A stretch of DNA of 64,000 nt from Streptomyces nigra (GCF_003074055.1 NZ_CP029043.1:5014501-5078500); one strand, 5' to 3'; numbered from the stretch's first letter, positions 7,651-17,308 are shown. Numbers and translations are program-made. Notes: generated by a model from the letters alone, not told the origin.

Positions 7651-8739
7651 TCAGGACTTGGGTGCCCGCAGCACCGCGCCGATATGGGCCGCCGCAGTCG
7701 ACAAGTGGCGCCGTACGTCCCGGAACTGGTCCGGCGTCACACCGTGGTCGCGGGCCGCGTCACGGATGTCGTCGCGGAACCGGTCGAGCAGCCGGTCCAG
7801 GTCGCGGGCCGGGTCGCCGGTGCCGGTCTCATGGGCCCAGGTGGGCTCGTAGCCGGCCGGGAAGTCCTCGGGGGTCTCGGAGTACTCGGGGGGCCGGGTG
7901 TACTCGGCGGCGGGGGCGTGCTCGCCTGCCGGGGCCTGTCCGGCCCGGTCGGTCCCGGGGGAGGGGGCGCCCGGGCGGCCGAAGCCGAAGTCCCGGCCGA
8001 AGCCCTTGCCGAAGTCGCCGAACTCCTTGGTCAGTTCCGTCAGGCCCTCGCGCAGCCCCGTCGGCCAGTCGCCCCGGGCGAAGTGGTCCTGCACATGCTC
8101 CTGGACCCGGCGGGCGATGCGCTGGACCTCCTCCTGGGCCTGGGCCCGGGCGCGGTCCTGCGCCTCCTTGGCCTGGCGCCGGGCGCGCTGGGCCTCCTCG
8201 CGGGCGCGCCGGCTCTCGTCCTTGGCGCGGCGGGCCTGCTCCTTCCACTCCTGTTTGGCCCGGCGCATCTCCTCCTTGGCGGCCCGCCAGGCCTCCTTGT
8301 CGGTGACGTCCGAGAAGTCGCCCGAGGGGCTCTCCGCCCCGGAGCCGCCCTTGCGGGCCTCGGACGCGGCGGCCCGCATCTCGCGCCGCAGATCACCGGC
8401 CGCGCCGCGCACATCGGCCTGCATCTCGGCGGCCAGCTCGGCGACCGACTCCCGGATCTCCAGCTCCAGATCGGCCAGTTCACCGCTGCGGTCGGCGAGT
8501 TCGGCGCGGCCCGCGTCCGTGATGGCGTACACCTTGCGGCCGCCCTCGGTGGTGTGGGTGACCAGGCCCTCCGCCTCCAGCTTGGCCAGACGGGGGTAGA
8601 CGGTGCCGGCGGACGGCGCGTACAGCCCCTGGAAGCGCTCCTCCAGGAGGCGGATCACCTCGTAGCCGTGGCGGGGCGCCTCGTCCAGCAGCTTCAGCAG
8701 ATACAGGCGCAGGCGGCCGTGGGCGAAGACGGGGGGCAT
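7651..8739 (-). CDS. PadR-family transcriptional regulator with long charged coiled-coil tail
   Basis: A 362-aa protein. Residues about 5-85 form a PadR winged helix (LRLYLLKLLDEAPRHGYEVIRLLEE, then GTVYPRLAKLEAEGLV and KVYAITDAG). The rest is unusually long for the family: a strongly charged Lys/Arg/Glu/Ala-rich coiled coil (about 130-240), then a Pro-rich linker and a helical C-terminus. It lies one base after the DUF4097 gene, so the pair is one operon. PadR proteins usually repress their own operon; two ATATCGCG repeats upstream of the operon are candidate sites. Confidence 0.85.
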   Translation of the reverse strand: MPPVFAHGRLRLYLLKLLDEAPRHGYEVIRLLEERFQGLYAPSAGTVYPRLAKLEAEGLVTHTTEGGRKVYAITDAGRAELADRSGELADLELEIRESVAELAAEMQADVRGAAGDLRREMRAAASEARKGGSGAESPSGDFSDVTDKEAWRAAKEEMRRAKQEWKEQARRAKDESRRAREEAQRARRQAKEAQDRARAQAQEEVQRIARRVQEHVQDHFARGDWPTGLREGLTELTKEFGDFGKGFGRDFGFGRPGAPSPGTDRAGQAPAGEHAPAAEYTRPPEYSETPEDFPAGYEPTWAHETGTGDPARDLDRLLDRFRDDIRDAARDHGVTPDQFRDVRRHLSTAAAHIGAVLRAPKS

Positions 8740-8740
8740 G

Positions 8741-9709
8741 TCAGAGCACCTTCTTGTCGGTCGTGCCGTCGGCCGGGCGGGAGGTGGGGGCGTCGGTCGG
8801 ATCGTCGCCCTGGCCGGAGAGGGGATTGTCCCCCGCTCCGGCCCCGGGTCCGCCCACCGGGTCCCCGGCCGGGCCGGGCTCCTCATCCACCCATGACTCG
8901 TCCTCCCGGGGCGGTCGGCGCAGCAGGGCGATGGAGCCGGAGACCGTCGTCGCCCGGAGCTTGCCGGTGCCGGCGCCCAGCCGGCCGGTGATCTTGTGCG
9001 CGCCCCACTGGCCGTGCACGCGGAGGTCGTCGAAGGCGTTGGAGATGGTGCCGCTCGCGGTGTTGGCCTCGACGTCGGCGTCGGCCGGGGCGGGCAGCCG
9101 TATGGCGATCTCGCCGGAGACGCTGGTCAGCCGGACGTCCGTCGGGCCGTCCGGGTCCAGGTCGACGATCATGGACCCGCTGACCGAGTCGGCCTTCACG
9201 GACGAGGCGGCGCCCTCGACGACCGTCAGATCGCCGGAGACCGAGTTGAAGCGGAGGTCGCCGGTCACGGCCTGTGCCTCCAGGTTCCCGGAGACTGTGT
9301 CCGCGCGGACCGGCCCGGACAGGCCGACCAGCGTGGTGTCGCCGGTCACGCCCTTCACCATGGACCGCCCCCGCAGGCCGGAGACGAACGCGCTCGCGCC
9401 CACCACCCCCACCTCGACACAGGTGTCGGCCGGCACCGCCAGGGAGACCACCGCGCTGCGGCGCCACCCCTTGCGGTCCAGCCATTTGAGGAACCCCTTC
9501 CAGGGCAGGTCCTCGTAGGCGACGGTCAGGACGCCGTCCCGCTGGGTCACCACCAGGGGCGGGCCCTCGATCTCGGAGACCTCCAGGCGTGCGGAACCCT
9601 CCTCGGTGCCCACCACGTTCACCGTTCCGTTGACGACGCGGACGTGCAGGTCGCGCACCGGCTCCTCGAAGGTGAGTTTCCTGGGCTCCGTGACGGACCA
9701 CTCGGGCAT
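8741..9709 (-). CDS. DUF4097-family beta-repeat protein
   Basis: A 322-aa protein built of repeated short beta segments ending in TVSGN, SVSGDL, SVSGSM, SVSGEI, TASGTI and TVSGSI between residues about 115 and 265. This is the hallmark of DUF4097 (putative adhesin) proteins, which fold as a right-handed beta solenoid. There is no signal peptide or membrane helix, so despite the name it is probably cytoplasmic. The C-terminal 60 residues are Pro/Gly/Asp-rich and disordered. It is the first gene of the operon with the PadR regulator (one-base gap), a pairing that suggests it is the regulated stress or sensor component. Confidence 0.82.
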   Translation of the reverse strand: MPEWSVTEPRKLTFEEPVRDLHVRVVNGTVNVVGTEEGSARLEVSEIEGPPLVVTQRDGVLTVAYEDLPWKGFLKWLDRKGWRRSAVVSLAVPADTCVEVGVVGASAFVSGLRGRSMVKGVTGDTTLVGLSGPVRADTVSGNLEAQAVTGDLRFNSVSGDLTVVEGAASSVKADSVSGSMIVDLDPDGPTDVRLTSVSGEIAIRLPAPADADVEANTASGTISNAFDDLRVHGQWGAHKITGRLGAGTGKLRATTVSGSIALLRRPPREDESWVDEEPGPAGDPVGGPGAGAGDNPLSGQGDDPTDAPTSRPADGTTDKKVL

Positions 9710-9770
9710 GGTGCGGACCTCCTGACCGGCCGGACGCGGCCGCACGGGCCGGACCCGGACACGACACGCC

Positions 9771-9804
9771 ATATCGCGTCTTCCGTAAAACACGATATAT
9801 CGCG
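9771..9804 (-). promoter_or_regulatory. Candidate PadR operators (ATATCGCG direct repeats)
   Basis: ATATCGCG occurs at 9771-9778 and again at 9797-9804, 26 bases apart; the second overlaps the palindrome CGATATATCG (9793-9802). They lie 60 to 95 bases upstream of the DUF4097-PadR operon in otherwise GC-rich DNA, as expected for an autoregulatory PadR site. Inferred. Confidence 0.45.
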
Positions 9805-9879
9805 GGCAGGGAAAGTCAAGGCACTCGTTCTGGTGATCACAAATCTCGCTGACCGGGCAAACCGGCCTAGCGTGGGGGC

Positions 9880-10704
9880 ATGTCGACGGAACAGTCCCGG
9901 TCCGCCCGCGAGGCCCAGCCGGCCCCGGGCGCCCTGCTCCTGTGCCGGGCGGAACCCGATTCCGTCGCACCCGTGGCAAGGCTGCTGCGCGAGGACATGC
10001 TGCTCGCGCCGGCCGGCGAGGGGTGGAGTGTGCTCGTCCCCGAGGGCAGGCCCTGGCAGGAGGGCGGCGAGCCGGTCGACCGCGTCCTGTCCGGCTGGGC
10101 CCTCGCCCTGGCCGTCGGCGCCCCGTGGCCCGCCCTCGCCCTGTGGTGGGACACCGAGCGCGCCGGGTACTCCCTCGCCTCGGGCTTCCGCCGCCCGGTC
10201 GGCTACGAATGGCTCGCCGACGGCACCCCGGCCGGCGTCGACGAGGCCATGCACACCTTCGCCGCCCGCCTCGGCCTCGACCCGGTGCTCGACGAGCAGT
10301 CCCTCGACGAACTGACCCGCCCCGACCCGGCGTCCGACGCCCGCGCCCGCCTGCGCGGACTGCTCGCCGTCCTCCAGCGCGCGGGCGTGCACCTGCCCGA
10401 CGGCCTCGCCCCCGGCGACAGCGCCGAACGGCTGCGCGCCGCCGCACGCGAACACCCGCACGTCCGCCCGACGGAGGGCGCCGCCCGGTCCGAGGACGAC
10501 GCCGCGCCGCCGGCCCCTCTCGTGCCCTGGGCCGCCGCCGGGCCCTGGGCGCGTGCGCTCTCCCTGGCCCAGATCGCGGTCGGCCTGCCTCTCACGGCCT
10601 GGGGCCTGCACCGCCGCAGCGGCGGCTGGACGACCGCGGGCGCGCTCCTGCTGGCCCACGGCACACTGGGCCTCGCCTGCTGGCCCGTCAGCCCGCTGGA
10701 CTGA
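9880..10704 (+). CDS. Hypothetical protein with C-terminal membrane helices
   Basis: A 274-aa protein I do not recognise as a named family. The first two thirds is soluble and acidic. The C-terminus holds hydrophobic stretches (RALSLAQIAVGLPLTAWGL, then TTAGALLLAHGTLGLACW) that can span the membrane twice. The ATG at 9880 follows TAGCGT (9868-9873) by six bases with no ribosome site, consistent with a leaderless message. Length and composition look like a lineage-specific Streptomyces protein. Confidence 0.7.
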   Translation: MSTEQSRSAREAQPAPGALLLCRAEPDSVAPVARLLREDMLLAPAGEGWSVLVPEGRPWQEGGEPVDRVLSGWALALAVGAPWPALALWWDTERAGYSLASGFRRPVGYEWLADGTPAGVDEAMHTFAARLGLDPVLDEQSLDELTRPDPASDARARLRGLLAVLQRAGVHLPDGLAPGDSAERLRAAAREHPHVRPTEGAARSEDDAAPPAPLVPWAAAGPWARALSLAQIAVGLPLTAWGLHRRSGGWTTAGALLLAHGTLGLACWPVSPLD

Positions 10705-10719
10705 CGTGCACCGGCGTCC

Positions 10720-10902
10720 TCAGATGTCGTCGTCCTCGTCGTCCAGCCGGGCCAGCCAGGTCGCCAGCCGCTCCACCGGTACCTCGAAGTCGGGGTTCAG
10801 ATCGACGAAGGTGCGCAGCTGCTCGGCCAGCCACTCGAAGGTGATCTCCTCCTCGCCGCGCCGCTTCTCCAGCTCTTCGATGCCTCGGTCGGTGAAGTAC
10901 AT
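10720..10902 (-). CDS. DUF6104-like small acidic protein
   Basis: A 60-aa protein, MYFTDRGIEELEKRRGEEEI followed by FEWLAEQLRTFVDLNPDFEVPVE in two blocks and ending in a run of Asp/Glu. This matches, from memory, the small conserved actinomycete family DUF6104, whose function is unknown. It converges on the preceding gene with 15 bases between them. Confidence 0.75.
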   Translation of the reverse strand: MYFTDRGIEELEKRRGEEEITFEWLAEQLRTFVDLNPDFEVPVERLATWLARLDDEDDDI

Positions 10903-11038
10903 GCAGTGAGGATATGTCCTGTCCGCCACGGCTGCGTGCCGGGCCGGGGCCGCTCGCCGACGGTTCCGTGACCCCGCCCCCGTCCCGGCAGTTCTCGGGA
11001 CGGCGCGCGGTAGTCCCATCCCACGGAGACGGAACGAC

Positions 11039-12028
11039 ATGAGTACGCACTTCGACCCGGTACCCCTCGTCGGCACGGGAGTTGACCCGGTCGCGGACAT
11101 CGAGGACTGGCTGGCCTCGCCGCCCGTGCGCGCCCTGGTCGAGGCGTTCGCCCGCACCGACCAGGACCATGAACTCGCCCGCGACCTGGCGGCCCGCAAG
11201 GGCGACGCGGCCGAGCGGCTGGCCCGGCTCGACGTGTTCACCCGCCGCTGGGACACCCGGCGCGGCAGGGAACGCAATCTCGCCGACGACCTGCCCGTAC
11301 GCCCCGAGCAGCAGCAGCTCGTACGGGCCGCCGCCGAGGCTCTCGGCCTTTGTGGCGGCACCCGGCTGCGCTACGGCCACTACGAGCACGTGCTGGTCCT
11401 CGGCGGCCTCATCCGCGCCTGCCTGGCCCGCACGGCGTACGCCGCCCATCTGATCCGCACCGGACGGGTGACCGCCGGCTCCGTCACCGCCCTCGGCGGC
11501 CACCGCCCCTTCGTGGGCGACGAGTTCGAGCTCGCCGCGCTCGCCGGGGCACCCGAGCTCGGCGAGGAGTACGAGGCCCTCGACTTCGGCACCCGCCGCG
11601 CCTTCGGCCTGCAGACGCCCGAGTCCGTGGCCGGTGAGGAGTCCGAACTGCCCGGCGGCACCTGGGCCGTCCGCACGTACCGTACGCCCGGGCGGCTGCC
11701 CGTCCGGGTGGTCGCCGCCCCGTCGAGCCGGCCGGAGCGGCGCCGCGCGGACACCGCGGACAGCTACGCCTTCTTCGCCGAGCGGGTCGCCGAACTGGGG
11801 CCGGGGGACCGGCTGTTGCTGGTGACGACCGCGCTCCACGTGCCCGCCCAGCACGCCACCGCCGTACGGATGCTGCAGCTGCCCTTCGCCGTGGAGGTGG
11901 ACACCGTCGGCATCGAACCGTCGAGGGCACCCGAGCCGGCCCGGCGCCCGTCCGGGGCCACCGCCTATCTGCTGGAGATCCGGTCGACCGTACGCGCCCT
12001 CGCCCAGCTCCACGCAGCCCTGCGCTAG
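11039..12028 (+). CDS. Conserved hypothetical protein, possibly DUF218/YdcF-like
   Basis: A 329-aa cytoplasmic protein. The segments YGHYEHVLVLGGLIRACLART and LLLVTTALHVPAQHATAVRML recall the beginning and middle of the DUF218/YdcF (SanA-like) Rossmann fold, where a VVLGG strand and a T-S-x-H-x-x-R segment recur. The match is weak and there is no membrane segment, so this is only a suggestion. GGAGACGG precedes the ATG. The gene ends in a strong hairpin shared with kgd. Confidence 0.65.
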   Translation: MSTHFDPVPLVGTGVDPVADIEDWLASPPVRALVEAFARTDQDHELARDLAARKGDAAERLARLDVFTRRWDTRRGRERNLADDLPVRPEQQQLVRAAAEALGLCGGTRLRYGHYEHVLVLGGLIRACLARTAYAAHLIRTGRVTAGSVTALGGHRPFVGDEFELAALAGAPELGEEYEALDFGTRRAFGLQTPESVAGEESELPGGTWAVRTYRTPGRLPVRVVAAPSSRPERRRADTADSYAFFAERVAELGPGDRLLLVTTALHVPAQHATAVRMLQLPFAVEVDTVGIEPSRAPEPARRPSGATAYLLEIRSTVRALAQLHAALR

Positions 12029-12049
12029 AAGACGCCCGCAAGCGGACGC

Positions 12050-12095
12050 CGGAAGGCCCGGCTCCGAGTCGAGGGACTCGGAGCCGGGCCTTCCG
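12050..12095. terminator. Bidirectional hairpin terminator
   Basis: A perfect 21-bp inverted repeat (12050-12070 and 12075-12095) with a GAGG loop lies between the convergent hypothetical gene and kgd. Confidence 0.9.
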
Positions 12096-12124
12096 TCCGG
12101 GCTCTCCTACGGCGGTCCGCAGGC

Positions 12125-15100
12125 TCAGGCCTCGAACACCTCACGCACCAGCTGCTCCTGCTCGGCCTGGTGCCGCTTGGCGGAACCGACGGCCGGGGAC
12201 GAGGAGTGCGGACGCGAGATGCGGCGCAGGCGCTCGCCGTGCGGGACGTCGGCACCGACCGCGAGGTCCAGGTGGTCGATCAGGTTGAGCGCGATGAACG
12301 GCCACGCACCCTGGTTCGCCGGCTCCTCCTGGGCCCACAGGTACTTCTCGGCGTTCGGGTACTTCTTGATCTCCGCCTGGAGCTCGGTGCCCGGCAGCGG
12401 GTACAGGCGCTCGATGCGGATGATCGCCGTGTCCGTGACGCCGCGCTTCTTCCGCTCGGCCTCCAGGTCGTAGTAGACCTTGCCGGCGCAGAAGACGACC
12501 TTCTTGACGGCGGCCGGGTCGACCGACGCGTCGCCGATGACCGGCTGGAACTGCCCGGTGGTGAACTCCTCCGCCTTCGACGCGGCGGCCTTGAGGCGCA
12601 GCATCGACTTCGGGGTGAAGACGACCAGCGGCTTGTGGTGCGGGTTGTGCACCTGCCACCGCAGGAGGTGGAAGTAGTTCGACGGCGACGTCGGCATGGC
12701 GACCGTCATGTTGTTCTGCGCGCACATCTGGAGGAAGCGCTCCGGGCGGGCCGAGGAGTGGTCCGGACCCTGGCCCTCGTAGCCGTGCGGCAGGAGCAGG
12801 ACCACACCGGAGGTCTGGGCCCACTTCTGCTCGGCCGACGAGATGAACTCGTCCACGACCGTCTGCGCGCCGTTGACGAAGTCGCCGAACTGCGCCTCCC
12901 ACATCACGAGCGCCTCGGGGCGGGCGAGCGAGTAGCCGTACTCGAAGCCCATCGCCGCGTACTCGGACAGCAGGGAGTTGTACACGTTGTACCGCGCCTG
13001 GTCCTCGGAGAGGTACTGGAGCGGCGTGTACTCCTCGCCCGTCTTGTTGTCGATGATCACCGCGTGGCGCTGGCCGAAGGTGCCGCGCTGCGAGTCCTGG
13101 CCGGCGAGCCGGACCGGGACGCCCTCGAGCAGGAGGGAGCCGACCGCGAGAGTCTCGCCCATGCCCCAGTCGATGGTGCCGTCCTCGACCATCGACGCCC
13201 GGCGCTGCAGCTGGGGCAGCAGACGCGGGTGGACGGTGACATGGTCGGGGATGTTGACCTGGGACTCGGCGATCCGCTTGACGACCTCCGTGGTCACCGC
13301 GGTGTTCACGGCGACCGGGAACTCGGCCTGCGGGTCCGTGGGCTCGGCGGCGGTCGGCTGCGCGGTGGCCTCGCGGACCTCCGTGAAGACCTTCTCCAGC
13401 TGGCCCTGGTAGTCCTGCAGCGCCTGCTCGGCCTCTTCCAGGGTGATGTCGCCGCGACCGATCAGGGACTCGGTGTAGAGCTTGCGCACCGAGCGCTTCT
13501 TGTCGATCAGGTCGTACATCAGCGGCTGGGTGAAGGCCGGGTTGTCCGACTCGTTGTGACCGCGGCGGCGGTAGCAGATGAGGTCGATCACGACGTCCTT
13601 GTTGAACGCCTGACGGAACTCGAAGGCCAGCCGCGCGACGCGGACGACGGCCTCGGGGTCGTCGCCGTTCACGTGGAAGATCGGGGCCTCGATCATGCGG
13701 GCCACGTCCGTCGCGTACATGGAGGAACGCGAGGACTCGGGGGCCGCGGTGAAGCCGACCTGGTTGTTGATGACGACGTGGACGGTGCCGCCGGTGCGGT
13801 AGCCGCGCAGCTGCGACATGTTCAGCGTCTCGGCGACGACACCCTGGCCCGCGAAGGCCGCGTCGCCGTGCAGGGCGATCGGCAGGACGGTGAAGTCCGT
13901 GCCGCCCTTGTTGATGATGTCCTGCTTGGCGCGGGCGACGCCCTCCAGGACCGGGTCGACCGCCTCCAGGTGGGAGGGGTTGGCGGTGAGCGAGACCTTG
14001 ATCTGCTCGCCGTCCAGGCCGGTGAAGGTGCCCTCGGCGCCCAGGTGGTACTTCACGTCACCGGAGCCGTGCATCGACTTCGGGTCGAGGTTGCCCTCGA
14101 ACTCGCGGAAGATCTGCGCGTACGACTTGCCGACGATGTTCGCCAGGACGTTCAGCCGGCCGCGGTGGGCCATGCCGATGACGACCTCGTCGAGGCGGGA
14201 CTCGGCAGCCGAGTCCAGCACCGCGTCGAGCAGCGGGATGACGGACTCGCCGCCCTCCAGGGAGAAGCGCTTCTGGCCGACGTACTTCGTCTGCAGGAAG
14301 GTCTCGAAGGCCTCCGCGGCGTTCAGCCGGCGCAGGATCCGCAGCTGCTCCTCGCGCTCCGGCTTGGAGTGCGGGCGCTCGATGCGGTCCTGGATCCACT
14401 TGCGCTGCTTGGGGTCCTGGATGTGCATGAACTCGATGCCGGTGGTGCGGCAGTACGAGTCGCGCAGCACGCCGAGGATGTCGCGCAGCTTCATCAGGGA
14501 CTTGCCCGAGAAGCCGCCGACCGCGAACTCGCGCTCCAGGTCCCACAGGGTGAGGCCGTGCTCGGTGATGTCGAGGTCGGGGTGCTTGCGCTGGCGGTAC
14601 TCCAGCGGGTCGGTGTCGGCCATGACGTGGCCGCGGACCCGGTAGGAGTGGATCAGCTCGAAGACCCGGGCGGCCTTGGTGACGTCGTCGTCGTGGCTGG
14701 CGTCGATGTCCTTGAGCCAGCGGACCGGCTCGTAGGGGATCCGCAGGGCCTCGAAGATGTCGTCGTAGAAGCCGTTCTCGCCGAGCAGCAGGTTCGCGAC
14801 CTGGCGCAGGAACTCGCCGGAGGCGGCGCCCTGGATGACCCGGTGGTCGTAGGTCGACGTGAGCGTCATGACCTTCGAGATGCCGAGCTTGTTCAGGGTG
14901 TCCTGCGAGGTGCCCTGGAACTCCGCCGGGTAGTCCATGGCGCCGACGCCCATGATCACGGACTGGCCGGGCATCAGGCGCGGCACGGAGTGCACGGTGC
15001 CCAGGCCGCCGGGGTTGGTCAGGGAGACCGTGACACCGGTGAAGTCGTCCATCGTCAGCTTGCCGTCGCGGGCGCGGCGGACGATGTCCTCGTAGGCCTG

Positions 15101-15910
15101 CCAGAACTCGAAGAAGTTCAGCGTCTCGGCCTTCTTGATCGCCGCGACGACGAGCTGGCGGTCGCCGTTGGGCTTGACCAGGTCGATGGCGAGGCCGAGG
15201 TTGACGTGCGCCGGCTTGACGAGGGTCGGCTTGCCGTCCTTCTCGCCGAACGAGTAGTTCATCGACGGCATGGCCTTGATGGCCTGCACCATCGCGTAGC
15301 CGATCAGGTGCGTGAAGGAGATCTTCCCGCCCCGGGCCCGCTTGAGGTGGTTGTTGATGACGATGCGGTTGTCGAACAGCAGCTTCACCGGGACCGCGCG
15401 GACCGAGGTGGCGGTCGGCAGCTCCAGCGAGGCGTTCATGTTCTTGGCCACCGCGGCGGAGGGGCCGCGCAGCGTCACGAACTCGGGGCCGTCCGCGGGG
15501 GCGGCGGCGGGCTCGGCCTTCTTCGGCTGGGCCGGCTTGGCGGCCGGGGCCGCGGCGGGCTTCGCCGGCGCCGGAGCGGCGGGCGCGGCGGCCTTGGCCG
15601 GGGCTGCGGCCGCCGGCTTCGGGGCCGCGGGAGCGGGCGCCGGGACCGACGCGTCGGCCGGAGCGGTGGTGGTCTCCGCGGCCCCCGCGGCCGCGGTACC
15701 CGCCGGAGCCGGGGCGGCGGCAGCCCCCGGCTTGTAGTCGGCGAAGAAGTCCCACCAGGCGCGGTCTACCGAATTCGGGTCCTGGAGGTACTGCTGATAG
15801 ATCTCGTCGACGAGCCACTCGTTGGCGCCGAACGCGGCAGCGGGGTTCTTGCCCGCTTGGTCCGCGTCGGTCGAGATGCTCGATGCGTTACTGGGGGACT
15901 GTGGCGACAC
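12125..15910 (-). CDS. kgd: Multifunctional 2-oxoglutarate decarboxylase / dehydrogenase E1 (Kgd)
   Basis: A 1261-aa TCA-cycle enzyme of the actinobacterial Kgd/OdhA type, which fuses an E2-like transacylase to the thiamin-dependent E1. In order: a short N-terminal segment (GANEWLVDEIYQQYLQDPNS), an Ala/Pro/Lys linker, and a 2-oxoacid transferase core with catalytic TYDHRVIQG. Then comes the E1 domain with VIGMAHRGRLNVL, ThDP-binding GDAAFAGQGVVAE and INNQVGFT, and a transketolase-like C-terminus. No lipoyl domain is present, as usual for this class. The start is taken as GTG at 15910 (SPQSPSNASS follows); a longer reading to 16084 adds an unlikely Cys/His-rich stretch. The 291 bases upstream (15911-16201) carry its promoter. 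Confidence 0.93.
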   Translation of the reverse strand: MSPQSPSNASSISTDADQAGKNPAAAFGANEWLVDEIYQQYLQDPNSVDRAWWDFFADYKPGAAAAPAPAGTAAAGAAETTTAPADASVPAPAPAAPKPAAAAPAKAAAPAAPAPAKPAAAPAAKPAQPKKAEPAAAPADGPEFVTLRGPSAAVAKNMNASLELPTATSVRAVPVKLLFDNRIVINNHLKRARGGKISFTHLIGYAMVQAIKAMPSMNYSFGEKDGKPTLVKPAHVNLGLAIDLVKPNGDRQLVVAAIKKAETLNFFEFWQAYEDIVRRARDGKLTMDDFTGVTVSLTNPGGLGTVHSVPRLMPGQSVIMGVGAMDYPAEFQGTSQDTLNKLGISKVMTLTSTYDHRVIQGAASGEFLRQVANLLLGENGFYDDIFEALRIPYEPVRWLKDIDASHDDDVTKAARVFELIHSYRVRGHVMADTDPLEYRQRKHPDLDITEHGLTLWDLEREFAVGGFSGKSLMKLRDILGVLRDSYCRTTGIEFMHIQDPKQRKWIQDRIERPHSKPEREEQLRILRRLNAAEAFETFLQTKYVGQKRFSLEGGESVIPLLDAVLDSAAESRLDEVVIGMAHRGRLNVLANIVGKSYAQIFREFEGNLDPKSMHGSGDVKYHLGAEGTFTGLDGEQIKVSLTANPSHLEAVDPVLEGVARAKQDIINKGGTDFTVLPIALHGDAAFAGQGVVAETLNMSQLRGYRTGGTVHVVINNQVGFTAAPESSRSSMYATDVARMIEAPIFHVNGDDPEAVVRVARLAFEFRQAFNKDVVIDLICYRRRGHNESDNPAFTQPLMYDLIDKKRSVRKLYTESLIGRGDITLEEAEQALQDYQGQLEKVFTEVREATAQPTAAEPTDPQAEFPVAVNTAVTTEVVKRIAESQVNIPDHVTVHPRLLPQLQRRASMVEDGTIDWGMGETLAVGSLLLEGVPVRLAGQDSQRGTFGQRHAVIIDNKTGEEYTPLQYLSEDQARYNVYNSLLSEYAAMGFEYGYSLARPEALVMWEAQFGDFVNGAQTVVDEFISSAEQKWAQTSGVVLLLPHGYEGQGPDHSSARPERFLQMCAQNNMTVAMPTSPSNYFHLLRWQVHNPHHKPLVVFTPKSMLRLKAAASKAEEFTTGQFQPVIGDASVDPAAVKKVVFCAGKVYYDLEAERKKRGVTDTAIIRIERLYPLPGTELQAEIKKYPNAEKYLWAQEEPANQGAWPFIALNLIDHLDLAVGADVPHGERLRRISRPHSSSPAVGSAKRHQAEQEQLVREVFEA

Positions 15911-16201
15911 GGCGGCAACCGCCCTCTTCCGCTTCACAAGGTGATGGACAGCGGGAATCAAGGCTACGCCTCCCCGGCCGGGAAGGTCAGGCCGGGCATG
16001 GTCATCGTCGTGTAAGTCACATCGGGAAGCGTGTTTCGGGCTCAGAAATGGCGGGAAACAAGCGGGGTTCCGCTTCTGCGGCACGTAAAGGGGATGGCGC
16101 GGCCGCGACCTGACGCGGCGACGGCGCAGGTCTGTACCTGATCACACGGCCCTGTCAGGCACGACGCGTGTGGATCTTGGCGCTCCGCTTCGAACTTTAC
16201 G

Positions 16202-17308
16202 TCAACTTGGTACGGAAGGCTGCCCTGGAAGTGTGACAAGAATCCGGCAACCCCGCTCCGACTCGGCCACACCGATCCGGCCGCCATGGAGGTCCACCGC
16301 CCAGCGCGCGATCGCCAGCCCCAGTCCGGTGCCGCCGTCGCTGCCCGGGCCGTGCGGGCGGCTGACGGCGCCCCGGTTGAACCGCTCGAAGACCCGGTGC
16401 CAGTCCGAGCGCGGAATGCCCGGGCCCTCGTCCAGGACCTCCAGCTCCAGCGACTCCGGGTGCGGGCCGCGCCGCGCCTTGACCGTGACCCGGCCGTGCG
16501 GCGGGCTGTGCTTGATCGCGTTGTCGATGAGGTTGGCGACGACCTGGTGGATGCGCTCGGGGTCGGCGTGCGCGGTCAGCTCCGGCGGGGACACGTCGAG
16601 GTGCAGATGCACGTCCGTACGGGTGTGGCTGCCGGAGCCCGAGGTCATGCCCGCGCGCGCGGAGGCGACCATGTTGGCCTCCTTCAGCACCCCGGACAGA
16701 TAGGGCCACACCTCGAAGCGCCGCATCCGCAGCGGGACGACGCCGTTGTCCAGGCGGGACAGGTCCAGCAGGGTCTCCACGAGCCGGCCGAGGCGCTCGG
16801 TCTGCTTCAGCGCCGTGCGCATCGTCTCCGGGTCGGCCTCGGCGATGCCGTCGACCACGTTCTCCAGGACCGCGCGCAGGCCGGCGATCGGGGTGCGCAG
16901 CTCGTGGGAGACGTTCGCGACCAGCTCCTTGCGCTGCTGGTCCTGGGCCTCCAGCTCGTCGGCCATGAGGTTGATCGTCCCGGCCAGGTCGCCCAGTTCG
17001 TCGCGGCGGCTCTCGCTGACCCGGCGCGTGTAGTCGCCCTGGGAGATGGAGCGGGCCACCGTGTTCATCTCGTCCAGCGGCGCGGTGAGCGAATGCGCCA
17101 CGAACTGCGTGATGAGCAGCGTGGCGATCATCGAGAAGACCGTGATGAAGCGCAGCTCCGTCTGGGTGCGCACCGCGATCATCGACAGTCCGGTGGTGAT
17201 CAGGACCGCGATGACGACGAGCGCGCCCAGCTTGGTCTTGATCGAGAACGGACGTACGCCGCCCCAGGGCTCCCCGGGGCCTCTCCGCGCGGCCGGACCG
17301 TCGCTCAT
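16202..17308 (-). CDS. Two-component sensor histidine kinase
   Basis: A 368-aa membrane kinase. It has two membrane helices with almost no sensor loop (LGALVVIAVLITTGLSMIAV and FITVFSMIATLLITQFV, residues about 25-70), then HAMP. Next is the H-box VANVSHELRTPIAGLRAVL (His near 155), the N-box NLIDNAIKHSPP, the G1 box LDEGPGIP and the G2 box GGTGLGLAIAR. Phosphotransfer should go to the OmpR-type regulator encoded just upstream, whose stop overlaps this ATG as ATGA. The tiny extracytoplasmic part suggests it senses something in or near the membrane. Sits upstream of kgd on the same strand, with an unrelated promoter gap between. Confidence 0.92.
   Translation of the reverse strand: MSDGPAARRGPGEPWGGVRPFSIKTKLGALVVIAVLITTGLSMIAVRTQTELRFITVFSMIATLLITQFVAHSLTAPLDEMNTVARSISQGDYTRRVSESRRDELGDLAGTINLMADELEAQDQQRKELVANVSHELRTPIAGLRAVLENVVDGIAEADPETMRTALKQTERLGRLVETLLDLSRLDNGVVPLRMRRFEVWPYLSGVLKEANMVASARAGMTSGSGSHTRTDVHLHLDVSPPELTAHADPERIHQVVANLIDNAIKHSPPHGRVTVKARRGPHPESLELEVLDEGPGIPRSDWHRVFERFNRGAVSRPHGPGSDGGTGLGLAIARWAVDLHGGRIGVAESERGCRILVTLPGQPSVPS

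Noticed and set aside
12170..16015. 1281-codon open frame on the plus strand
   Set aside because: It lies exactly opposite kgd, which has full catalytic motifs. The antisense frame is a product of third-position GC bias and has no recognisable domain.
15911..16084. N-terminal extension of Kgd
   Set aside because: The added residues (Cys/His/Asp-rich) do not resemble the family, while the GTG at 15910 gives the usual start; kept as upstream region.
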